A DNA stretch of 64,000 bases from Chara braunii (GCA_003427395.1 BFEA01000010.1:1979398-2043397); one strand, 5' to 3'. Shown: positions 10,080-22,362, numbered from the stretch's first letter. A program made the numbers and translations. The notes: generated by a model from the letters alone, not told the origin.

Positions 10080-11845
10080 TTAGGAATGAGAGGGCACCAT
10101 GCAATAATATGCCCTGCAGTGCCACACTTGAGACACTTACGATTGTTCATTCGCTCTTGCCATTCTTTCCTGGTTAGGTTTATTTTCTCCCAAGGTCTCC
10201 CTACTGCAATGCCGGGATGCTCCGGGAAGGAGCGTGGTATCTTCTTCTTTCTATATTCGCCTGAGTTGGTGCCACCCTTATTGGCCACCATGACAGTGAC
10301 GTCACCCTTTCCAGACTCACTGCCACCGTTTCCTACACCCTCGGCCTCATCGAGAGGTATCTTCTCAACTGTGTCTTCGATGACGAAGGTGTGGTCCTGT
10401 CGCTTTTGCTGCCACAGGACTCGCCTACCATTCCCATACCCACCAGACATACCACTTCGCACGACGGACTCATAGGTGTCCTTCACCCGTGTGGTCATCT
10501 GCTCCCTCTGGAGCGCGAGCTGATGAAACTGTTTGTAGTTATACTTACCGGATTTTGCCTCACCCACGAGTTGTCCATGGATGGGCTCGGGCAACGTGAG
10601 AGAGTAGATATACAAGACTTAGTTGTCCTGCAGGCTCAACCCTAATACCTACAACAAACGATCCACTTCGCAAGACAAAGATTTCACAGTAGTCCAACAG
10701 TTTGGGTTGATCGTTGTGAGTTCATCAAAAGCTTTGTCAACCACTGTTTTGTCAAGGAATATCTCTTTAATCTTTTGCAGAAATTCCCTGAGTATCATGG
10801 ATTTGGCCCACTTTCCAATGTCTTCAAAGCCAACAGCGTTAGCCTAAGACATTACCCATTCCTTGGCGACTTCGCCAAGGCAAAAGGTTGAAAACGCCAC
10901 TTGGCTTTCAGCCTCAACAGGAGTAGTACTACAATAGGTCTGTATTTCTGCTATCCACAATAGCAGATGTTCCCCTCGATTACCGTTGTACGTGAAAGGA
11001 GGTTTCATTTTCACATTTTATTTCTTGGGGCGTTCCCCTTCATCCTTCTTTGCAACTTCCTTCTTGGCGGGCTCTTTTTTCTTCGCCGGTTCTTCAAGTT
11101 CCTTCCAAGATGTCCCAGGTTTCTTCGGCGTCTTCTTGGCACCTTTCATTGCGTCTTGCATTAACTTCTCATGTTTTTTTTTCTCTTCTTTCCCATCTGT
11201 CTCCTCCTCATGCACCACCTTGTTCTTTCCTTTGACTAACCTCGTCATCGTCTGCAGTTCAGCGGTGACATTGTCAATCTTGATTTCCAAATGCGCAAGG
11301 TATGTCATCATATTTTGCAAAACTGCCGCCAAGTCAGTTTCTGAACCGTCTATATTTACATGAAACTTTTGTCTGATTTCTTCTACTTTCTTTGCATGTT
11401 CTTCTCTTTCTCTCTTTTGTCTTTAATAGTCTGCTTTCTTTTTCATTTCCACTTCCAATGCATTCTGAAGTTATCTAATGGTGTGGTCCATAATTTCTTC
11501 TTTCAGTTCTTTTTTATGTTCAGATGCTTCTGCCCTCACTTCTTCTTTGGCCTCTTCTCTTCCTGACATCTTCGCAAATTGTTCAGCAACAAAATGATCG
11601 AGTGCCATCCGCGCTCGATCAATTGTTTGTTGAACTCTTCCGCTGATTTCCAACTTCTGGACAGCAGTTTCAACCTGTTTCAGTTCATCTTCTGCTGCTT
11701 GCAGATCGAACTGGCTGCGTACGTGTTGTCCAGCCTCGGGGCCAACTTCCTGCATCTCTTGCAGCAATGTGCGAAGACGGTTCAACATTTGCTGCTGTCG
11801 TTCTTCAATTTGGCCTTGGGTTCTTATTACCACTTCTTCCTCATC
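10058..11845 (-). pseudogene. gag: G1 gag, main part
   Basis: Minus-strand frames give a Lys/Glu-rich coiled-coil-like N region (IRTQGQIEERQQQ and onward, 11845-11471; then KKKEPAKKEVAKKDE near 11050) and a capsid-like middle with weak frames around 10600-11000. The C-terminal CCHC zinc knuckle is CLKCGTAGHIIAWC (C-X2-C-X4-H-X4-C), complete, near 10120. Gag ends NPKGSSQ and TAG at 10058. Several frameshifts separate the blocks. The first codons are on the far side of the L1, at 20181-20080. Confidence 0.82.
11833..11845. repeat. Left target-site duplication of the L1
   Basis: CTTCTTCCTCATC here is repeated directly after the poly(A) tail at 20067-20079. Keeping one copy joins the gag N-terminal frame to the rest without a frame change, which fixes the insertion point. 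Confidence 0.93.
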
Positions 11846-11865
11846 CGTCTTCACAAGAAAGGGCC

Positions 11866-14800
11866 ATGTTGCCAGGCGGACCAATCAATTTGAAAGGACA
11901 GATTACGTTGGAACAGCGGGGAGCCACTTCCCCAGCACTGGATCTGATCATGCGAGAAGTGGACGATGAGGTACTAACAGAGGAGGAAAGGATGTTGGAA
12001 AAGGATAAAAGGACAACACAAACATCTCAATCCTCTCAACCTTCTGCACAGGACCATAGGAAACCATCATGGGCACAGAAGGTGAGAGAGTCTCTTGAAG
12101 GCATATCTCTAACAATTAGGAGACCCCCTGTCACTGATACAGGTCTGCCAGCAGAAGAACTCAAAGTTCCTCTGAGAAATCTATCGTCCGCTAGGGCTTA
12201 TTTCCTTACACTCTTCCTTCTTCCCTCGGAGCAGAAGGTAGTAGACCAGGGAGGAAGGAAGATGCTGATGAAATCTTACCCTGCAGACAAGCTGGCACAA
12301 AGAGATGCAATCTACACTAAACATACGAGTAACTGGATCTTTTATGATGACTGTGCATATAAATCAGTTAATGATAAAATCAAATGGATCTGTTAACATT
12401 TGGAATCTATAAAGGATGGGCCAAAAGCAGTTAAAGAATTTTTCCTCATTCAGTCAGTGACACCCACAGTCTTCACTGTACTAAGTCTGTTTGAACAAGA
12501 TAAGAGTAAAATGGATGGGTGGAAAAAGTTACGATGAGACCAATCAGATGTCCGTATCTACCCATGGATGCCGAAGAAGATAGGCCCTGAGGAAAAGAGA
12601 GATCAACTGATGAGGGATTATTATTGGGGGGAATTGCGCCACATCCCGATAGAGGTTCAGACAACCTTCATCCATGACTTCGGTCAACACTACAAGATAG
12701 TGGACTTTATAGATCCACTACCGACATACGTGGCGAAAAGAGATGACTATGTGATGTTGGCACTGGACCTTCCCAAAGATCAGCCTTTCTCTCTCGATGA
12801 TATCATTCCTTTCAAAATGGGGGGAAGGTTATATCAAATCCATACAACACATAAATTCCGACCTTGGTGCTATGAATGCAAGTCCTACGGCCACCTCTCC
12901 ACATAAGTGGCTTGCCCACAACATCCTCAACAGGCTGATGGAAAGGACGGTGCATTGAAGAGAGACCCACTCCGAGCTAACAGATGGTTACCTAGTATCC
13001 CGGGGTATGAGGGATGGGTATATGTGGATGAAATATCACCTAGCGGCCAACCCGGTGGGTGGAATTGGGAGGGCAGAGGTGACCCTAGGAGGTCATCAAG
13101 ACCACCTGTAGACTGGAAACCTCTTGTTCAGCACACATCTGGACACAGTATCCGGTCACAGCAGCCCCCCCAAACAAAACCACAAACATCCCATGGAAAT
13201 AAAAATGGGGGAGAAGGGAGTGGGAGCAAGAACAAACAACCAAGTGAACCAGGTAAGGTAAAAAGAAATGGTATTCGCATCGGACCAAATGNTGGTGCCT
13301 ATATACCAACTGGTAATCGGTTTACCCCATTGAGCATTGAGGGGGGANGNGAGGATNGAGGAAAAAANNAATCAAAAGGGNAGCAACCAACAAAATCTNC
13401 CCTNNACAAAAAATCGGATCAAGAAAAGGGACACAGCAAAGGCAAAGAGAAAATTGGGGACCTGGAAGCTCCTCTGGGTGCACCTTTGGACCAACCAAAT
13501 GCAGAGCCAGATCTGGAACCTATGGACATCGACCCACTGAAGGAGATCTTTGATCCACAACCAATGGAAATAGAACCAGTCTCGGGCGTTCCCCCTCCCC
13601 CAGAAAGGAGCACAAACTCGGATTCTGAGCAAACACGTACAAAAGAAAGTGCTGCATACCTCAAGAATGTGGCAGAATGGCTACTCGAAAGTCTCAAGTT
13701 AAAGTTCCAAGGCCGTTCAGAGGAATTATGGGATGCCACATATGTGCAGCTGGTCTCTCTATTAGAGACAAGTCCAAGTCTCCGAACAGCATTGGATCAA
13801 GGTCTACCACGGGAAGTAAGTTGGCAACAGATGTGTCACCGTTTGCTGCCCATAGTGTCAGTTAGATTCCAACCCCCCAGAGATCAGGCTCAGACAGAGT
13901 TGGACAACACGCAAGCCTCAGGCTCAATTGTTCCACTGGGGAATGCTCAGCAAATCCCAGATCTGGGAGAGAGCGATACCATCTCAATAGTAACAAACCT
14001 GGGGTCACAAGAAACTGGGTCATGTTTTGCAGAACAGGGATCTCAGAGTGCACAGACAGAGAATCANCACACACAACAAACTGACNATGAGCATGTCCAA
14101 GGAGACCTGGGANTTGATGATGGGATAGAAGACTCAAATGAGGGCAAGAGGATAGGGGAAGGGGATGAGGATCTGATCGGGGATCTTACAGAAGAAGATG
14201 GACCTCCACGTTGTGTAAGCAGAAGTAAGACAACCCATCAGCTCAAACAAGTGATATCTGAACTAACGGGGGAAAGTAAGTTTTTATTGCTTACCCAATA
14301 TTGCTTACCCAATCGGTAGAGATCACAAGTAATGAGCAGCAAGAGTTAGCAATAGAAGAGGGGTTGCAGACAACGGAAACAGAAGAAAAAGAAGAGCCCC
14401 CATCTGACCTGCCAGATGGGGTTATCTCAGAAGGAATAGAGGAACACAAGCAGACAATACTTTATGAGAAGCTTCCCGAAAAACCCCCTATCCCCCTAGC
14501 AAGTCAACCCAAAGAAGAGAAAAAAATCAATGCTCTAACAAAACCCGTGCAGCCGCAGCACTCTCTTCCTCCCATATATCCTTTGAAGGGTGCGCTGATT
14601 AGCAAGAGACAAAAGCTACGTTTGCTGGTGGCAGGAGGGCATGTGGATCTTGCCCTATCTAAACTTGGTGTGCTAATCCTACCAGTCAGATTGAAAGGAG
14701 GTGTTTGGGAGGTAGGTTTGTCAGAACTAACATGTTCAAATCATGGAGAGGTAACAGTACATGGAGCCCCAGTAGACCCGCTCTCATCCCTGCTTGGTAA

Positions 14801-15131
14801 GATGTCAGGGGAAGAACGTTTCAAAGCTGAAATTATTAAAATTATTCAAATGCAACTCCCGCCTGGGGGTACTGCTGTGCTCATCCTATCCTCTGACGCT
14901 CATAGGATATCAACTAAGAATGTGTTCCTTAGATACGAGCACTCACGAGTAGTTAACTTACGGTGGTTCACTCAAGACACGCTAACAGAGCTCCAACAAA
15001 TGAAGGTCAAGGCCGGTGACTTCTGGACAGAAGTTGATTCCACGATTCTGCTCTCCCGCCTTATAAAGAATGGTCAGAGCCTACTTGGCCAAGGTGGTAA
15101 GCTGGACTCAGGTCATTGGTTGACCTTGTAA
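11866..15131 (+). pseudogene. L1 ORF1 (RNA-binding gag-like protein), broken
   Basis: The first ATG after the element start is at 11866. The frame runs to 14319 with three in-frame stops (TAA 12394, TGA near 12535, TAA 12904), each one C-to-T change from CAA or CGA. A 14-bp tandem duplication at 14286-14313 then shifts the frame, and coding continues to TGA/TAA-type stop 15129-15131. Features are an N-terminal globular region (DDCAYKSVNDKIKW, FSLDDIIPFKMGGRLYQI) like plant L1 ORF1 proteins, a zinc knuckle CYECKSYGHLST (its last Cys lies beyond the third stop), and then a long acidic, low-complexity C-terminal half that I do not recognise. The whole would be about 1,085 codons, long for an L1 ORF1. 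It would bind the element RNA. Confidence 0.8.
14286..14313 (+). repeat. 14-bp tandem duplication in ORF1
   Basis: ATTGCTTACCCAAT occurs twice back to back (14286-14299, 14300-14313). Counting it once keeps the ORF1 frame open from the upstream part into the 14301-15131 part, so it is the cause of the apparent ORF break. Confidence 0.9.
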
Positions 15132-15171
15132 GCCATTCCACACATAAGTGATTGATTGAGTAATGTTAATT

Positions 15172-18100
15172 ATGGAGGGTCCAAATGTGTTAGAAGTGCT
15201 ATACAATAGGAATAAAGACTGAAAACTCCTAAAAAGAGCTACAGATCTAGACCTTCGATCACTTAATGTAAATGGTCTAGCATCGGCCAAACAACAAAAA
15301 AGGCAAGCGATTTAAGACCAACTAAGAGGAGTGGAAGGTAAGGAACGGCCTGACGCCATCTGTGTTCAGGAAACACACTTAATGGATAACGCAGATCACA
15401 ATCACACCCACAAACAGATTTGGCCCCATCAGGCCTTCAGAGCACACGTGCCTAGACCAGGGAGCGCAGGAGTAGCAATATGGCTTCCCCCTGACTCAAG
15501 GATTAACCCCCTCTATTGGGAAGCAGATAAGGAAGAAGGAAGATGAGTATTTCTCCTAGCTATGCTGGAAATTGAAGTAGTGACAATCTTGTGTGTATAC
15601 GGTCCCAATGAGATAGGAGAAAGAGGCCGCTTCTTTGAATCCCTAAAGAGTCGCCTTCCCGCCGGTATTCCAGTAGTGATGGCAGGAGACTTCAATGCAG
15701 CACCAAATAGACANATGGACCGTTGNCAGCTCCCCTCCCCCTGTCCACAATACATGGAGAGGGACNAGCAAATAATTGAAGGACTATGCCAGTCGCTCAA
15801 TCTTTTTGATGCTTACAGACGTCTTTTCCCTACAAAACGCAAGTTCACATGTTTCAGGAAAAGCCTAACGAGTAAAGCATCAAAATCTCGCATAGATCTC
15901 ATACTTTTATCAGAGGAACTAGAAGGTGCCCTTCAGATAGCACAGATCTTCCCTCGAAGTGTTTTCCCTGACCTTGATCATGCTATGACAACAGTATTGC
16001 TTTCTTTTAGAAAAAAGCCGGATCAAGGTAAAGGTTTCTATAAATTAAATACTTCCCTATTGCGCATCAATCGTTTTAAATTATACTTACAAGATGTTTG
16101 GTCCTTCTGGAGAGAGCAGAATGAAAAAATTAAGGATGATACAAGGTGGTTCAACAACGGTCTGATATTTCTGGGACGTAAATGCAATGAATACTCAAAA
16201 TTGCTGGCAGAGCAACGTTATCTAGAGGAAATAGATCTGCAAAAACAACTTCATCAACTTCAAAAACAAGAAGAATTCTAGTAAATGAACCTCATCTAAC
16301 GGAGATCACCAAGAGAATTAGCGACGCAGAGGCCAAACTATTAAAGTACATGGAATACCGGTGGCAAGGGATCAGAATTAGAGGTAAGTTAAAGGGACAT
16401 AACATAGAGGGGATGATGGATGCGAGATTTTTTGCCACGGCAAAGGTCAAAACTGGAAGAACCATCATTGAAGCCTTTACGGACCTCCAAGGAAACCAAC
16501 ATTCTCTAGTCACATCTACAGCGGCATGTACAAAAATAGCAAGAGATTTCTATAAGACCCTCTTTACATCTGATTGTAAACAACAACTGCGGGAACAGAG
16601 AGTAAAAGAGATAGAAGATTTTCTTGAACCACTTACGAAAGCCTTAACAGACCAGCAGAAAAAAATGCTAGAAAACCCCCTCACAAAGGAGGAAATATGG
16701 TTTGCACTTATGTTGATGGAGGAGGAAAAAACTCCAGGTATCGATAGTCTTCCCAAAGAATTCTGGGAAGTCATGTAGGATTTCCTAGCTCAGGATCTTA
16801 TGGATTTCTATCATGCAGTTTGGACCTCAGGCACAATGGGGGAAATAGTTGGACAAGGGGTACTAACTCTATTATACAAAAAGGGGGACAAGACAAACAT
16901 CCGTAATTACAGACCGATCACTCTTCTTACAGTAGTTTACAAGGTGGCCGCTAAAGCTCTTGCAAACCGGGTACTGAAAGTCACTACTGACATCATTCAT
17001 CCTACTCAAACGGGTTTCATTGAAGGAAGAAATATTCAAGATAATATTATACTAGTAAATGAGTTAGTCAAACTCTCTAGACAATCTAAGCACAATGCGA
17101 CCTTTATTTTCATAGATTTTGAAAAAGCCTATGATCACATTGACTGTTTTTTTTTAGATAAATGTCTAGAAAAGTTCAATTTCGGTCCTTGCTTCAGACG
17201 ATGGATCCAGATTCTACATTCGAATGCTACAACGAGGGTAATGATAAATGGGAATCTGGCTCCACCCATTGAGTTGGAACGTTCTGTGAGACAGGGAGAT
17301 CCTATCGCCCCCTTTCTTTTTGTCATAATGATGGAAGCCTTAGCGGTCAATCTAAGATGTAATAGAGACATTAAGCGTATTCAAACCAGCTATATCCCAG
17401 AAGAGGCTATACCGGTTTGTTCCTTGTTTGCAGATGATCTATCCTTGATGGTGGAAGCCTCATACGATAACTTGCTAGCAATCAAAAGACTGATGGATAA
17501 ATTCTGCTCCCTCTCTAATATGAAAATCAATTGGGGAACAAAAACACAAGGGTGGTGGATACACCATCAGGGAGTAAGACCTCCAGAATACCCAAATATC
17601 AGTTGGTTGACAGCAGAAACCCCAATTAGAGTTTTGGGTATCTCACTCTCAGCAACGGGTAAACCAACAGGGAATAATGAATGGATATCTAAACCAGCTC
17701 TGGCAAAACTTGAACTGTGGAAGGATAAAAGCACCTCTATTATAGGACGCTCGCTGGTCATAAATAATGTTATTCTGGCTTCCCTCTGGTATAAGTCTGC
17801 AATATGGGCTATGGACAAATCAGCGCTTAAACCTTTTAAAAAACAAATAACAGGCTACCTATGGAGAGGAAATCATGATTTCAAAAATGTCATAAGTAGA
17901 GTTGCCTGGCAAAGAGTAATTCAGCCTAAAGCAAGGGGAGGGTTAGGAATCTTAGATCCCTCCACCCAGATCATGGCACTCTCAATTCAATGGGTTAAAC
18001 GACTACTTTTTGACCAAGAGACTCCTTGGTTAGCCCTAGCTAAAGAACAAATTGCAAGACTGGTACCTGAAGTTCCAGAAGGGACAGAGCCCTTGATGTG

Positions 18101-19781
18101 GCTAGAAAACCGTTACTGGTCCATTCCAAGAGGTGGAGCACAACCCCCAAATCAGTCAGTGAAACCTCATCGTCAGGCCACAAGAATGAACATTAAAAAT
18201 GACTCTTTTTGGCCAGACCTTCTCAAGACTTGGCGCAAACTACCCTTACCAGATAAAATCTCTCCAAACCGTTGGGAAGAGGTCTGTCAACAACCTCTCT
18301 TTAATAACAGGTGGCTGACTGACTCACAAGAAAGGATGTTTCATTGTATGGATTCCCCATGGAGGGGCTGGGTTAAAAATGGGATCCTAAGGATTGGGGA
18401 TATCTGGAACTCAGAAACTCGAGACTGGTACTCTCTCTCAGATCTCTTGTCTTGTTTGCGTTATTGCAGGAACACAGAAAGAGCACTAGAAACAATCATT
18501 GATACTGTCCCGATAGAATGGATAAGGATTCTCAGAAAAGGACCCCAACTCAAAGAAAGTGATTGGGTGGGCATCCAAGGAAACCCCCAACAAATAGGAA
18601 ATGTGGTAATAGTGAATGACGAGAGATCAGTTTTACTCTCCTTGTTCTCAATCGATCAGAAAAATCGAATAAAGGAAAGTCATACTAAGGAAACCAAGTG
18701 NGTNAACGCCNATNAAGTATTCANGATCAGAGTTTTGAGNGATAAAGACCGCTGGNTTGTTTTCAAACCATTATGTGCAATACAAAATTTGGCTATAGAC
18801 CNAATATCTTGNTCATGGACNGTTCCTCTGGGGAAACGTAGCAAGTCTACTCGTAATATCCACTCCCTGACAGTCAGATCAACTTACCGTTTGTTGAGAC
18901 CAAGATTGGATCTAAAGGATCGAGTGAAAGCCAGATGGATGGAACATCTGAATGTAAGCAGGGAGGATATAAGACATATTAAGTGGGTCAAAACTATTAA
19001 GATAATGCCGACCAAAATTGCCTCTTTACAGTGGCAAATTGACCATCGCTGTCTTCCCACGAATGATTGGCTAATAGAGAGGACCTCCTTGGAAGAGAAA
19101 GGCATTGCCTTAACTTGGTGTAAACTATGCTCCTCTGCATTCCCATCAAAGACCATTCCGGAAACCATTGAGCACATCTTCCTTCAATGCCCAGGTGCAG
19201 TCTGGCTATGGCGATGGTGGGATAGAATTTGGAGTTTCCTAGATACCTCACTGACGTGGCCGTGGGACTGGAGGGCCCTGTTATGCGAGACGTGGTCTCC
19301 AGAGGAACTAGATGAATTCTCTCATAATCTATTTATAACCGGCAGAAGAGTTGTCCTATGGGCCCTTTGGCAACGTCGCTGCACATTTGAGATGGAGGGA
19401 GCAAGGCTGGATGGCCCAGAGTTTATTGAGGCAATCAAGTTACAGGTGCAAACTGTTATTACTGCTCAATGGGACAAAATAAAAGAAAAAATCAAATTAC
19501 TGTCAAACAAAAAAGAAATCCAACATCATATTCAACTATTCAGTGGCGCTTGGCTAGGGGGGGCTCAAGGTGGTAAGATTGGGAGGATCAAAGAGAGTGG
19601 GGTCAAAAGAGAAGATACAGAAGGGCAAAAGAAGGAAGTCCAAAGAGACTACAGCCTGTCTTTCCATGATTGGACAAACGTGGACCCAACAGTACCCCTT
19701 CGCCCGCTTTCAGAGTTCCCTGATCCTTTCCCCCCATCCTCACTATCCCTGGTCCCCATGAGTTGGTTTGGCTGCATATGA
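15172..19781 (+). pseudogene. L1 ORF2 (endonuclease / reverse transcriptase), broken
   Basis: ATG 15172 lies 40 nt after the ORF1 stop. The endonuclease (15240-16020) shows RSLNVNGL, CVQETHL, YGPNE, AGDFNAA, SRIDLILLS and PDLDHAMT; the usual S-D-H is L-D-H. RT (about 16690-17700) shows EKTPGIDSLPKEFW, NYRPITLL, FIDFEKAYD, RQGDPIAPFLF and the catalytic FADD box (17427-17438). The C-terminus has a zf-RVT pattern (CKLC then EHIFLQCP, about 19115-19190). Breaks are stops near 15220, 15313 and 15544, a 1-nt-type frameshift near 16270 and TAG near 16777. From 16800 to 19781 it is open. The protein would nick the target and prime reverse transcription from the element's own poly(A). Confidence 0.93.
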
Positions 19782-20066
19782 GGAGGAATTGGCTTTGGTA
19801 TTCTGCAATCAGCTAGGTGATACTCTGTTCTGGCGGCCATTCAAGGCTGAAGAGGCTGATCTTTCATGATTCGCAAATTCTCAGTTTCTCCAATTTCTTA
19901 AAAAAGACGATGTATAAGGGACGCTGGACCCGGTTTCCAGCAGGTGCAGCTCCCCACCAATAGAATGGAGCCAACAGGTGGTCTGCTAGGGGTGGGGAAG
20001 TATTTCACCATCCCTAGCAGAACCAGCTGGGTTTAAATAAATTAAAAAAAAAAAAAAAAAAAAAAA
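19782..20066 (+). other. L1 3' UTR and poly(A) tail
   Basis: Non-coding sequence follows ORF2 and ends in an A-run of 23 bases (20044-20066) just before the right target-site duplication. Confidence 0.9.
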
Positions 20067-20079
20067 CTTCTTCCTCATC
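20067..20079. repeat. Right target-site duplication of the L1
   Basis: CTTCTTCCTCATC is identical to 11833-11845 and directly follows the poly(A) tail. Confidence 0.93.
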
Positions 20080-20181
20080 ATGAAACAGCGTGATGGAAAT
20101 GGGGTAGAAGAGATAGGGGATGAAGCGGGTCAAGATGGACGCAGGCAGAGAGTTCCACACAAAAGCCATCACAAAAGCCAT
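20080..20181 (-). pseudogene. gag: G1 gag N-terminus, cut off by the L1
   Basis: A minus-strand frame from ATG 20181-20179 (MAFVMAFVWNSLPAS...) stays open to the L1 insertion point and continues in phase into the gag frame at 11845 (DEEEVVIRTQG) once the L1 and one duplication copy are discounted. The L1 therefore landed about 34 codons into gag. The start is inferred as the first in-frame ATG. The hydrophobic opening is unusual for gag, so a later start is possible. Confidence 0.65.
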
Positions 20182-21195
20182 TATGTCCAATGAGTTCGCC
20201 GCACAATAAACTTAAATAAAGACAACAACCAATTCCACGGCCTCACTTAAATTTTTAAATTTTATATATTTCTCATTTTGCTGTTTATCTGTGTGATGAT
20301 GTTCTATCTAAGAGTGTACAGGTTCCGTAGCCACGACCTTTGTGATCAAGCCAACAACACAATTGGTGAGTAGCAGACATTCACAGAACAACCCACAGTG
20401 AGTAGAGTCAGCCGACAAAACAACAATCAATCAAGATGCCAGTAGCTCATCCTCTTCGACTGTCCTTCTGCGAATGCCAGTGCAGCCAGGCACAAGGGCC
20501 GATGAGTGGCACTACAGCCTTTCCGTGATGCTGTACCGCCCGCCAGCACACACAAGTGCGAGTATCAATCTCTCACCAATGGCAGTGCACAATTCATGCC
20601 ACACCCCTGGTATGCCAACGCAGCACCTCCACGGAGTTTGCCACATCAACGTCAATGGCCAGCAAGGCCTGCAAGTGTGGTGCCACGTCAGCGATGTACC
20701 ATCCGCCAGCTCATTTGCCACTGGTGTGCCATGCCAGATCGAAGATCTGCTGGAGTATGGAGCGCCACATCAGCAGGTAGGTCGCAACACAGGTACGTGC
20801 CACATCAGACAATACCCTGCCAACCACTGGATGCCACATCAGCACCCTCGCGCCTTGCCACGTAGGCAGCGCTCCAATGCCACGTCAGCGGTCCCTTTCT
20901 CCCACTCTCTCTCTCTCTTTCTCCCGATCGTCCAGCGCCACATCAACGCCGGAGCCAACGATGCTCTCGCCGGCAGCCGATTGCCACGTCAGCAACAAAG
21001 CACCATGTCAGCAATGTCACCGTCTTCAAGTCCTTGTCATCTTCTTCAGCGGGTAGGTGCGCGCGCGCGCATCAATGTCTAGATCGGGATTATAATCACG
21101 TGCATCTATAGAAGTGATTCAGTTATCGCGAGGCACCTCCCTTACTTACCTGACGCATCAGAACGCGCAACAGCAGATCGCAACGAAGAAGGTAC
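20182..21195 (-). other. G1 untranslated leader
   Basis: This lies between the primer site and gag. It contains about ten imperfect copies of gccacRtcagc (ACGT-core words) between 20600 and 21010 and a short GCGCGC run near 21060. Plus-strand frames across it are open by composition only and carry no domain. Confidence 0.7.
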
Positions 21196-21207
21196 GCTCC
21201 GATACCA
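21196..21207 (-). promoter_or_regulatory. G1 primer-binding site
   Basis: The minus strand reads LTR end CA, then ATT, then TGGTATCGGAGC. That is one base from TGGTATCAGAGC, the complement of the 3' end of plant initiator Met-tRNA. The same ATT spacer occurs in the L element. Confidence 0.85.
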
Positions 21208-21210
21208 AAT

Positions 21211-22262
21211 TGTAATGAACCCAGTCTGGAGGAAACTCGTCAAGTGTTGAAATACAAGATAACTCAATGCTGATAAATGTTCCCAATGATCGTGAAATGT
21301 GATCTGTGATACAATGTCTCGTAACCAGAGGACGAAGGAGTAGAGGAGGAGGTTAGACTTAGGAGGTGGAAGAGAAAGTATCCATCAATGTCCACGTAGA
21401 TAGAAAACCCTCAATCCCCACTCCTTCTTTGGGCATCTCCGGCCCTCCACGTCATCAAACAGTGTCCCAGAAATGAGCCTGACGAGATCTGATCACAACG
21501 AAGTGCCACGTAGGCATGGTTCTCCCATGAAGACGTCTCTGCAGCACATAGTGTCGACAACAACAACTGGTAAGTCCCCTCCCTCTCTCAATCAATCCCA
21601 CAGATCCCGATCTCCCTCCTTGTCGCATCTCAATCAGTATCGAAGACAGTGTGGCATGCGCCACGTCAGCAATGTAGAAGACAGTGTGGCAAATGCGACG
21701 TCAGCAAGCATGAAGACAGTTGGCGCCAGGAGCAGAGAGGCGCCAGCACGTGAATGCAGCAGTCTCGCGTCGTCGTCGCACAATGCCAGCGTAGAGCCAG
21801 TGCCTCGCCAGCGTCAAGCCAGCGTCTAGCCAGCGTCAAGCCAACAGCAAGTCAGCAAGGCAAGACTAAATGTTGACTCCCAGGGGCTGGGTCAATAAGT
21901 AGTGTTGACGGCGTTGACCAGCCTCTGGTCTCTCACCCACGGAGGCTCAGATTGACTCACAGTCGACGCCCTGAATCTCGTACAGTTGCAGACTTCCACT
22001 TGGACAGAATGCTGTCTGGATACCTGCGCACAACCAAGTGTGTGTCTGATCAGTGGCCTGGACTGGGTCGGTGTAGACTTTGACTCATGGGCCTCAATAT
22101 TCCGACAGGCAATTGGCTTCGGTCAACTGTCGGGCGCAGGGCCTCTGAAGCCACATTTCACAGGTTTGTTGCCCTTAGTAGGATGTAGGGCCTGAGGGCC
22201 ATGTTGTGGCCTGCAGGTGGCCCTTAGACAACGACATAGGCATATTTGAGCGGGTTATTGCA
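21211..22262 (-). repeat. 5' LTR of G1
   Basis: This is the partner of 4730-5751 with the same ends (TGTAATGAACCC on the plus strand; TGCAATAAC at the minus-strand start). The two LTRs differ by scattered substitutions and small indels, for example an extra repeat-like segment near 21790-21850. The insertion is therefore not recent. The primer site adjoins its inner end. Confidence 0.9.
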
Positions 22263-22362
22263 GGCCACTAGGCAGTCGGGCAGAAGGGCACACATGGGCA
22301 CAATGTGGTGTGAGGGAGCTGCTGGGAAGAGGGTGCAGGGCAGCCATCGCCAGGCTGGCTGC
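22263..22362 (+). repeat. L-family 5' LTR, piece 2 of 3
   Basis: It resumes the L LTR interrupted at 4729 (gcagtcgggcagaagggc, gtgagggagctgctggg) and matches 48042-48125 inverted. It stops at CTGGCTGC, the 8-bp target copy left of the hAT-A element. Confidence 0.85.

Larger units (their letters stand above)
11846..20066 (+). mobile_element. Full-length L1-type LINE retrotransposon
   Basis: It is bounded by a 13-bp target-site duplication and ends in a poly(A) run (20044-20066). The order is a very short 5' UTR, a long ORF1 with a zinc knuckle, ORF2 with an APE-type endonuclease then reverse transcriptase then a zf-RVT region, and a 3' UTR of about 260 bp. This is the plant L1 plan. Both ORFs carry stops or indels, so this copy is dead, but it is complete from end to end. 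It sits in the opposite orientation to the host G1 element. Single N bases are scattered from 13292 to 18830. Confidence 0.95.
4730..22262 (-). mobile_element. G1: complete Ty3/gypsy retrotransposon carrying nested insertions
   Basis: On the minus strand the order is 5' LTR (22262-21211), primer site, leader, gag, protease, RT, RNase H, integrase, purine tract, 3' LTR (5751-4730). Both outer edges abut the same interrupted L LTR, and GGCC is repeated at 4726-4729 and 22263-22266, so the whole 17.5 kb behaves as one insertion. An 8.2-kb L1 interrupts gag and a 1.1-kb TIR element interrupts the pol tail; without them G1 is about 8.2 kb. RNase H to integrase order makes it Ty3/gypsy (Metaviridae). 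Confidence 0.9.

Noticed and set aside
14301-15131. A separate third ORF in the L1 between ORF1 and ORF2
   Set aside because: A 14-bp tandem duplication at 14286-14313 shifts the frame; without it this is simply the C-terminal part of ORF1.
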